Below are positions 51,320 through 59,200 of a stretch of DNA of 64,000 bases, in pieces. The position numbers and the translations under genes were made by a program. Location: assembly GCF_050107595.1 (NCBI RefSeq), contig NZ_JBNILH010000004.1, forward strand, positions 310,001 to 374,000, given 5' to 3'. This stretch comes from Bacillus_AB infantis_C. GTDB taxonomy: Bacteria > Bacillota > Bacilli > Bacillales > Cytobacillaceae. Position 1 is the stretch's first letter. Each line of letters opens with the position of its first letter. The notes beneath the pieces were generated by a model. It was given only the letters and a program-made list of their open reading frames with translations. It made no database searches and was not told the DNA's origin.

Positions 51320-52969
51320 TTAATAGACTCCTACATTGTCCCAGGCAGTTCTCACCGCACTATAAGCAGAGCTTCCGCTTCCATATAAATCTGCGGCAGA
51401 CTGCAGGAGCGCTGCGCGTGCATAGCTGAAATTGCTTGTCGGCGTCAGATAAACAGTCAGGGCGCGATAATAAATTTTTTCGGCCTGAGCCTTGCCAATG
51501 CTGCTGATCGTATAGTATGCAGCTTTATTCGGAATACCGCTGTTGATATGGACACCGCCATTGTCGGAGCTTGTGTTCACATACTGGTTCATATGCTCAG
51601 GCTGTCCGTACAATGTCGGGTTGGACATGCTGCGGAGGGCATCGCCGGAACGTCCAGGTGTGTACACATCCTCACCCATCAGGAAGTCGCCCGGATCAAG
51701 GAAATATCCAAACACATCGGAGAAGGACTCGTTCAGTGCTCCAGACTGATACTGGTACTGAAGGTTGGCTGTCCTTTCAGTGACCGCGTGGGTGATTTCA
51801 TGGGCCACTACGTCCAGGGCTCCAGAGAGAGATGTAAATTGGGAGCCATCACCGTCTCCATACACCATCTGTGAGCCGTTCCAGAACGCATTGTTATACC
51901 GTGATCCGTAATGAACCGTTGATCGGATGGTTGCTCCGTTATTATCGAAGCTGTTGCGGTTATGCGTGTTTTTATAATAATCATAGACTTTTCCTGCATA
52001 ATAGTGCGCATCCACATCCGCTCTTTGATTGGCCGCAGTCCATGCATTATCGCTGTCGGCGGAACGCGAGCCTGGCAGGGAAGATCCGTTATTGGCAGTA
52101 AAGGTCTCAATGACTCCATTCATTGGCTTTGTGACATCATATAAGTAATAAGTTCCACCTGAAGAATAAGTATTCAATGTTTTGGAGCCGCCTGTCACGC
52201 CTGTGCCTGTCCCAGTTGCAGCCGCATCCGCCACAGCATTATAGGCCTCGACAATATTGCCATTCTTCGCGTCGACGAAGATCTGCCAGTTAGCCCCATA
52301 CGGCTCGATGAACTGCAGCTGGACTTTATAAGCGAGAGTGTACACTCCGTCCTTTTCATGGATGACAAGGTCATTTTTCACATGTGTGTTTTTCACTTCA
52401 CTCTTTTTGCCGGCTTTCTCAAGGTCAGCAGGCACAGCCTGATCGCTGCCTTTTGTATCCTCTTCTGTCAGATTAATATTTTTCCAGGCAAGGTCAACCG
52501 CTTCTTTTTTGCTGATTGAAGGCTTTGTGTCTGTCACCTTTTCGGAAGCATCTTCATATAATTGTCCGGTCGCTGCCGTTACGTCATCATTTTTATCCGT
52601 GTGCACCCGGAAGACCGCTCCCTCTACCGGCACTCCATTGATAGCCTGAGAGAATTTATAATGCACCATCCCAAGATCATCTGTCTGCGTCTCGAGCAAT
52701 GTCAGCTCCTTGGCAGGATCCACCTTGAAAAGATCTTTATTTTCCTGGATGAATTGCGTTACATCATTTTGATTTTTAATCTTCTTTTTTGAGAGCTTTC
52801 CTGTTATAAACTTAGGGTCATGCTTGCCTTTTTCGGCCTGCTTTTGCTTAAGCTCCATCTGGTTCTGCATTTTTTCTGAAGGAGACAGACCGTAGGCAGT
52901 GGCTGCCGGAAATGCGGCACTGAAGGCTAAGGAAGTACCGAGTACGATTGCTGTTAACTTTTTTGGCAT
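51320..52969 (-). CDS. neutral metalloprotease, bacillolysin (M4)
   Basis: 549 aa. Signal peptide about 1-25; FTP and PepSY propeptide about 60-245; thermolysin domain from about 250. Zinc motif HEITH in VVAHEITHAVTE, third ligand Glu in GALNESFSDVFG. The propeptide acts as chaperone and inhibitor until self-cleavage. It digests extracellular protein to peptides. Convergent with nprR-nprX, the arrangement of the NprR-activated protease in the B. cereus group, so this is the likely target. Confidence 0.93.
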   Translation of the reverse strand: MPKKLTAIVLGTSLAFSAAFPAATAYGLSPSEKMQNQMELKQKQAEKGKHDPKFITGKLSKKKIKNQNDVTQFIQENKDLFKVDPAKELTLLETQTDDLGMVHYKFSQAINGVPVEGAVFRVHTDKNDDVTAATGQLYEDASEKVTDTKPSISKKEAVDLAWKNINLTEEDTKGSDQAVPADLEKAGKKSEVKNTHVKNDLVIHEKDGVYTLAYKVQLQFIEPYGANWQIFVDAKNGNIVEAYNAVADAAATGTGTGVTGGSKTLNTYSSGGTYYLYDVTKPMNGVIETFTANNGSSLPGSRSADSDNAWTAANQRADVDAHYYAGKVYDYYKNTHNRNSFDNNGATIRSTVHYGSRYNNAFWNGSQMVYGDGDGSQFTSLSGALDVVAHEITHAVTERTANLQYQYQSGALNESFSDVFGYFLDPGDFLMGEDVYTPGRSGDALRSMSNPTLYGQPEHMNQYVNTSSDNGGVHINSGIPNKAAYYTISSIGKAQAEKIYYRALTVYLTPTSNFSYARAALLQSAADLYGSGSSAYSAVRTAWDNVGVY

Positions 52970-53034
52970 AGAATTATCCCCTTTTCAGCTATTATTTAGG
53001 ACCAGCTAATCCATTGCTACACGTGTTATGGATA

Positions 53035-53063
53035 ATTCTAGCCAGCTGCCGGCTGACTAACAA
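53035..53063 (-). promoter_or_regulatory. promoter of the neutral protease with an embedded inverted repeat
   Basis: TTGTTA, 17 bases, TAGAAT on the minus strand, 66 bases before the start. The spacer contains TAGCCAGC-TGCCG-GCTGACTA (one mismatch), a candidate operator for NprR. Confidence 0.45.
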
Positions 53064-53535
53064 TCATTCAAAATACCTACCTAAGCTTTTTTATTCTTTT
53101 CTGCGTTTTTTGAAAGATTCCCAAAAAAAATTTCCCAATGGAAAATTCATTCCAATACTGCAACCTGCACGGCTTTTAAGCACTTCTTTCCCTGAAAAGG
53201 AGATTCAACTCTCACATTCCAGGATACTACTCTCCTTATTTCCACTTCTCCCGAACTATTTTATAGAATACCTTTATTTATTGCTGTTTCTTTCAATCAA
53301 AATATTTCCCCATAAGCAGCAGCATCCCAGTAAAACCCTAAACCCTGCTCTCAGGTGGATAGGAGCAGGACGATGGCAACTGCAATGTGTAAAATAAATG
53401 TAAAATAACCTGTTATTGCCAATTATACAAATGGAGATGTTCTTGTAATATTTGAAATATTTTTCAGAAATCCATCAACCTTTTTGATCGCTCCTTCGTC
53501 TAAAGAAGCAAAGGAATATAAAGGAGGAGTTTTAA
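53064..53535. other. gap of about 470 bp, nothing firm
   Basis: AT-rich. The only long frame (plus strand, 53014-53397) has no ribosome site and no protein-like pattern. Presumably holds the promoter of the gene at 53536. Confidence 0.5.
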
Positions 53536-54168
53536 ATGAAAAAGAAAACAGCCGCGTCTCTTATCCTGGCCTTATTTTTTGCCGCATCTGGTGCATTTTA
53601 TATTGAGGGAGCTCCCGAAAAGGCAATAGCTGATGAAGAAATGCCAGGAACGGCGGAAAAGAGTGATCAATCTCTAGATGCCAAGACAGCAGTGGAAGAT
53701 GAAAAGTCCGCAATAAAGGAAAAAAGCGAAAAAACACAGACCGTTGAAAAGTCCGAAGAGGAAGATATGCCTGAAACCAATGCCGATACAAATACAATCC
53801 AAAAAGATACCATAAAAATTGGCGATAGACTCTATGATAATGTAATGGACAACAGCAAATTCTCACGATTGATCAAGCCCGCCAGGAAATATGGGGCGAA
53901 GCTTTACGGCTTGGCTGGAACGGACTCATTTGTCATTGCAAAAGACGGCAAACCTATCGTATACATGAGCACAGGAACATGCTCAGCATCTGCCGCACAT
54001 GCCAATTTGCTGGCAGAGCTCTTTGCGTCAGGCTTTGAGGAATACAAAAAGCTGCAGGAAAACATCCTTTTCTCCGCTGAAACCGGAGCAGAGATAAGCG
54101 TAAAATTCGAACAGTATACCGCCTATTCCATAAAAAATGAAAATGATGAAATCACGGTTTCCTGGTAA
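53536..54168 (+). CDS. secreted protein of unknown function
   Basis: 210 aa. Signal peptide about 1-30 (GAPEKAIA), then a very charged Glu/Lys/Asp-rich low-complexity linker about 33-92, then a compact C-terminal domain about 95-210 (DSFVIAKDGKPIVYMSTGTCSAS) with one Cys. No family is recognised. The ATG has AAAGGAGG 8 bases upstream, so expression is expected. The linker suggests it stretches through the wall. Confidence 0.75.
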   Translation: MKKKTAASLILALFFAASGAFYIEGAPEKAIADEEMPGTAEKSDQSLDAKTAVEDEKSAIKEKSEKTQTVEKSEEEDMPETNADTNTIQKDTIKIGDRLYDNVMDNSKFSRLIKPARKYGAKLYGLAGTDSFVIAKDGKPIVYMSTGTCSASAAHANLLAELFASGFEEYKKLQENILFSAETGAEISVKFEQYTAYSIKNENDEITVSW

Positions 54169-54174
54169 TATAAA

Positions 54175-54200
54175 GAGGCATACTCGATTGAGTATGCCTC
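54175..54200 (-). terminator. terminator of the LysM-3D gene
   Basis: Stem GAGGCATACTC / GAGTATGCCTC, then T-rich on the minus strand; may also end the plus-strand gene. Confidence 0.75.
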
Positions 54201-54225
54201 CTTGGCGCTTGTGCCAGCTTCTTCC

Positions 54226-54798
54226 TTATTTAGCGTAAACTTTGACAGTGATGGTTTTATTGCCCCATTGAAGCGCGCGGCTTTTGTTGGGGATGAAAAC
54301 ATCGATTTTATTCCCTTTGACCGAAGATCCTTTATCAGCGGCGATGGCCATGCCATAGCCTGGCACATATACCTTTGATCCCAGCGGAATGACTTTCGGG
54401 TCGACTGAAATCGCTTTGATGCTTGGATTCTTCTTCAGGTTCAGCCCGGTATAGGTAATGCCGCTGCAGCCCTTGCAGCTGGCAGTATAGGCTGTTGCTC
54501 TCACTTTGATCTCTTTATAGGCTGGAGCCTTGGCAGCGGCCTTCGCTTTGACAGACTTGACTGCTGGCGCCTTCGTTCCTGGTGCTGCTATCTTTAATAC
54601 CTGCTTTGGTTTAATAGTATTTGACTTTAATTTATTCCATGACTTTATCTGGCTGACAGTTATATTATGTTTCTTTGAAATGCCGTAAAGGGTATCTCCC
54701 TTTTTTACTGCATATGTAGTCCCTGCGGCGAAAGTGGCGTTTGAGAATCCAAATAATAGAAATGCTGCTGTACTTACGTATAATAGTATTTTCTTCAA
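54226..54798 (-). CDS. secreted LysM and 3D-domain wall protein (YocH-like)
   Basis: 190 aa. Signal peptide about 1-24; one LysM domain about 27-72 (YAVKKGDTLYGISKKHN); Ala/Lys linker; 3D domain about 97-190 with the DPKVIPLGS, AADKG and GNKIDVF motifs. The 3D Asp residues form the active site of the RpfB/MltA-like double-psi barrel, so it probably cleaves or binds peptidoglycan. TTAACA direct repeats lie upstream. Confidence 0.88.
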   Translation of the reverse strand: MKKILLYVSTAAFLLFGFSNATFAAGTTYAVKKGDTLYGISKKHNITVSQIKSWNKLKSNTIKPKQVLKIAAPGTKAPAVKSVKAKAAAKAPAYKEIKVRATAYTASCKGCSGITYTGLNLKKNPSIKAISVDPKVIPLGSKVYVPGYGMAIAADKGSSVKGNKIDVFIPNKSRALQWGNKTITVKVYAK

Positions 54799-54990
54799 GA
54801 CGTATTCTCCTTTAACTTCTTTCTAGGTACATCTTAACAGTGGAAGTTAACAGGAGGATTTCATCTTAGTGCTAATTTTGTTACAAAAAGCAGATATATT
54901 TCATCGTTTTGTAATATAATTTTCATAGAAAAAATGTTAATAGAAACATCAAAAGGCGGATTCATCCATCTTTAAAGGCAATCTATGTAA

Positions 54991-55230
54991 TTAAAATAGC
55001 TGACCCGGCTTCAGCTTTCCTTTTTGCAGCAGATTCCTTCTTTTTTTAATTCTCCAGGAGTCAATCAATAGAATCAGTATCAGCAGAAAGGTCAGCAGAG
55101 CTCCCCTTCCCTCCACAAGCTGAAATACCCAGGCATACAGCCCTTCAGTGATAAACGTCGCTGCCGATGTGATGATCAGAAACAGGGTCCAGGCAAACAA
55201 TGTCACCTCAGCCAATGTTAATGCTCTCAT
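54991..55230 (-). CDS. 79-aa small membrane protein
   Basis: Two hydrophobic helices (about 6-30 and 40-58) with a Lys/Arg-rich cytosolic tail (RIKKRRNLLQKGK). The ATG has GGGGAGG 8 bases upstream. No family recognised. Alone, between the LysM-3D gene and the deacetylase remnant. Confidence 0.6.
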   Translation of the reverse strand: MRALTLAEVTLFAWTLFLIITSAATFITEGLYAWVFQLVEGRGALLTFLLILILLIDSWRIKKRRNLLQKGKLKPGQLF

Positions 55231-55490
55231 TTAATTACCTCCCCGAAAAAAATACACTAGTGAGTTACCCTTTGACAAAGGGGGTAAAACTTCTGCCACG
55301 AATATGATTACAGAGAAAACGATTACTCATGCTGCTGTGAAGTATGAGTATTCAGCTAAAATACAACGCTATCGTCAGCCCGCCAGCTCTGGAAATCAAT
55401 AGAGAAAAATATATTACATTGAATCGGAGACTTGTTCAATAGGGAAATAATTATATTTTAAGAGATATCTTATTCAATTGGCCATTAGAA

Positions 55491-55514
55491 GGAGGCCTTT
55501 TCCCCATGGCCTCC
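55491..55514. terminator. hairpin after the deacetylase remnant
   Basis: Stem GGAGGCC / GGCCTCC; the T run is on the plus-strand side only. Confidence 0.4.
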
Positions 55515-55525
55515 CTTTTATTCTT

Positions 55526-55925
55526 CTACGGTTTCACATACTCAATAAACTCCTCCATACTCGTTTCTGCCACGACCGGCAGCCTTGGAATTTCATAAAC
55601 GCGATCGCCCCTTTCTGCTGCCTTTTTCTCAACAGTAAATGCCATGCGGAAGCCAAGCTTGACGATGGAATTTACCGTTGCCGGAGAATATTCCCCATAA
55701 GGGTAGGCAAAAGCCTGCTTATTGCCGTCCAGCTGCATAATACTTGTCAGCATATCCTTTTCTATCACTTTTGTCTCTTTTGTTAAAAGGTAGGAGGCTT
55801 CCTGGTTAAAGCGGTTTTTCTCTCTTTTATGGAGGCTGTAGGTGTGGCTCTGATAATCGAATATTTCACACCCTTTTTTCAGTTCACGCAGGCTGAGATA
55901 CTGGATTTCCCCAGGCTCAATGATA
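55526..55925 (-). pseudogene. truncated polysaccharide deacetylase (NodB), N-terminal half missing
   Basis: Readable from about IEPGEIQYLSLRELKKG to the C-terminus: motif SHTYSLH (zinc ligands), AYPYGEYSP and the late RLPV region. The first half, with the TFDDG metal motif, is gone. An open frame reaches 55984, but its first 20 residues are unrelated and have no ribosome site. An enzyme without TFDDG cannot be active, so this is a remnant cut close to 55925. Confidence 0.75.
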
Positions 55926-56021
55926 AGACAAAAAAATTCTAAATTTAAATCAAATGATTTATCACGTAGGCAGGAAAAAAGCACATCCTATCGAATATTG
56001 ACAATAAAAGGAGATGATCAT

Positions 56022-56168
56022 ATGGAGCAGGCTGCCACAGAAAAATGGATTTGCTCTGCATGCAAATCTGAAATTGCTGACTACTCGGAGTTTGTTGATA
56101 ATGATGGAGTTTGTGATGAATGCTACAGCATTCCTTTGAAGAAGAGGCGCGGGCTGGTTACCAGGTAA
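56022..56168 (+). CDS. 48-aa zinc-ribbon protein
   Basis: MEQAATEKWICSACKSEIAD... with two CxxC pairs (CSAC, CDEC) spaced 18 residues, a likely zinc knuckle, and a basic C-terminus (LKKRRG). The ATG has AAAGGAG 8 bases upstream; the longer frame from 55920 is not used. A terminator follows. Small ribbons of this kind occur widely in Bacillus with unknown roles. Confidence 0.7.
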   Translation: MEQAATEKWICSACKSEIADYSEFVDNDGVCDECYSIPLKKRRGLVTR

Positions 56169-56197
56169 AAACTTATACAAATGAAGAGATCCTTCAG

Positions 56198-56217
56198 CAC
56201 CCTGATGGGTGTTTTTT
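56198..56217 (+). terminator. terminator after the zinc-ribbon gene
   Basis: Stem CACCC / GGGTG with short loop, then six T. Confidence 0.7.
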
Positions 56218-56223
56218 CATGAA

Positions 56224-56255
56224 AACAGGGAGACAGATTCACTGTCCCCCTGTTT
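56224..56255. terminator. terminator of the amylopullulanase gene
   Basis: Stem AACAGGGAGACAG / CTGTCCCCCTGTT (one mismatch or G-U), with T runs on both sides. Confidence 0.75.
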
Positions 56256-56256
56256 T

Positions 56257-59200
56257 TTATTTTCTTCCCTTTTTCTTTTCATCCACTTTAATGATAATGG
56301 TTGTTAAAGGTTCGATGGTCAGTTTGTCTTTCTTTAGGGAGAATCCTGATTTTTTCTTGACCGGCTTTGTGCCCGCTTCGTCATTATCTGCAAGCACCTT
56401 GCCTTTCGACAGATCCAGGTTCCCGAGCGTCAGGCTGCGGGCTTTGCTGTCAGCGTTGACAAAGACATAATAGCTGCCTGTTTTGTCTGTGGAAACATTT
56501 TTATAAGCAATCAGCAGGTCCTGATCCTTCATTTCCGGGAATCTCAGCAGCGAGACATTTTTGTCTGCGAGCTCTTTATCGCCGAGGCGGAAGGCATTTG
56601 TTGATCTTCTCAGCTTTATCAGTCCTTCTGTGTATTCCCTTGTGACGTTATTTACCTTGTATTTTTTGCTGTTTGTGGCTTTCTGCCAGTCGAATTTGTT
56701 GATCGCATCAGAAGAATCATAGGAATCATGGATAAAGTAGCCAAATGGATCCCCGTTTTCATCGGTCAGCTCATGGTATTTCTGCTCAGGCACACCTTCG
56801 CCGAGCCATTGCTTTGTGCGTCCGTATTCCTGGCCTGCGTGCAGGAAGGCTGTTCCCTGCGAGGTCAGGATAAGCGAGTTGCCGAGGCGGATCCGCTTAT
56901 GGATTTCCAGATTATTTTCCGGGATGGCCGGGTCTTTTTTAATAGACTGGGCGATCACATCGTACAGCGGCAGATTATCGTGCGCTGCAATATACTGGAC
57001 CATATCGCCTGGATCATCATCTGCGGTATTGGACGGCTGGCCTTTAATATTATTGAAAATAACACGCAGGTCTCTTGCTCCGCCTGTGATGAATCTTGGC
57101 TCTCCTTCAGATCCAAATCCGGATTTCAGCTCATTGCGGATTTCATCAGAGAACACACCGACATCATCGGTTTTATCCATCCAATCCTGATCTGCTCCCA
57201 TTCCTTCAAGTGCCGGGTCAGCTAGATGACCTGCAAATGTCCGCCACCCTTCGCCGATGAACAGGGCATCCGGGTTGATTTCGGCAGCTGCATCATAAGC
57301 ATTCTGAATGGACGGATAAGTTGCATCCCCCATCATATCGAAACGCATGCCATCAATCTTGTATTCATCAAACCAGTATTTCACAGAATCAACCATCAGC
57401 TTCTCAGCCATCGCATGGCTTGTCGCAAGATTATTGCCGAACCCTCCAAGGAAATTGCCTTTGGCATCCTGGAAAGCATAATAATTTGGCACTATATCGT
57501 TTAGCGTGCTTGCTTTTGCCATGTGGGTATAAACAACGTCCAGCACAACACCCATTCCGGCATCGTGGATCGCGTCAATTAATTCCTTCAGCTCCTTCAC
57601 CCGCAGCTCAGCGTCTTCAGGATTTTCCGAGTAAGCCCCGTCAGGAGAGAAATAGCTGTGCGGATCATAGCCCCAGTTATACTCATTTCCTCCTGCTGAA
57701 TATTCCATTTCCCTCTCGCCCATTTTCGTCTCATCGCCAAAATACCAGGCCATGACAGGCAGGAGCTGAACGTGAGTCACACCAGTCGACTTAATATAGT
57801 CAAGCTTGTCGATGAATGCTTTATAAGAGCCCCATCTCGCATCCAAATCGCCTTTAATGGAAGGATCGGAAGTGAAGTCGCGGACATGGACCTCATAGAT
57901 GATGGCATCCTCGCGCTTTTCATATCCTTTGATTTTTGCATGATCAAAATGTTTCGGGTCTGTCCCCTTCAGATCGATGATCGCCGCTTTTCCGACATCA
58001 TCTCCGTCCGGACCGGCCTCTCCTTTCGTGTTGACGGTAAAAGCAGCCATCGACTTCGCATAAGGATCAAGCACCTTTTTGGTTACGCCGTTATTGGTCA
58101 CTTCATATTGGTAGTAATAGCCTTTCAAGTCCTTCAGCCGAAGGTCCGACGGCTTGATTTCTTTTGACCAGACGCCTTTTTCTCCAACCTTGAGATCTAT
58201 ACTGCCGATCAGCTTGGCAGCATCTTTTTTATCATAAAAATTGGCCGTAACCTTGCTAGCTGTCGGCGCCCACAGCTTCAGCACAGCACCGCCTTTTTTG
58301 TAGGTGGCCCCAAGGTCATCGCCATCATAGCTGTACAGTTTATCAAGCATACGCCAGCCTGATGAAGCAGAAACCGTGCGGCCGGAATAGGATATAGATA
58401 GAGGAAGCTTCTCAAGTTCGAATGCTGCTTTAACTTCAGCCGTTTTTTCACCTGTGATCTCTGCACGGGTGACGGATATTTCTTTTCCATCCTTATCCTT
58501 GATGGACAAGCCGGCTTTCAATCCGTCTGCAGTCAATCCTTCTGTCATTGTAAAGTTTAATAGAATCGTATCTTCTGATATGACTTCTGCAGTGGTCATC
58601 CCTGATGCCACCTCTCCATATGGAGAAATATAGACAACATCGTCTCCCTGCTTGATCCATAGCTGATTATATTTATCCAGCAGGTTGAAGGTCTTATCCC
58701 CTGCATCTTTTTCCTGCGTCTTTTCGTTCACAATAAGGAAGCCCAGTTCCTTGCCATCTTCCTTCAGTTCGATGTCAGCGTACGCTCCATAGCGGTCTGT
58801 CCCGATAAAATCAGCCGCGCCAGCAGGCCAATTATCAGAAGGAGCTGCTGAATCGCCCCAGTGCCAGAGACCGAAATCGTCATAGTCTCCGTTTTCACGG
58901 TTATAATGGATGCGGACGGTGTTGTCCGGCAGATTTACAGGTTCATAGGTATACACCTCATCAGAACCCTGCTCTATCCAGATTTCATTCATCTCCGGAG
59001 AGGAAATGGTGAAGCTCTTATCGCCGCCGTCCTTGCCTGCATCCCCTTTGGATACATCCATGATGAGGAAGCCGATATTTTTAGCTCCTTCGGCAAGCGG
59101 TACATCAATATAGGCACCATAGCTGTCTTTTTTCTCGAACATCGTGCTGCCGACCGGCCAGTTGGCTGATGGGGAAGCTACATCATTCCAAAGCCATGCC

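Noticed and set aside
52970..53400. 127-aa plus-strand frame at 53014
   Set aside because: No ribosome site, no family pattern, and it overlaps the protease promoter.
54829..54853. WalR box before the LysM-3D gene
   Set aside because: TTAACA repeats are spaced by 7 bases, not the 5 expected for WalR.
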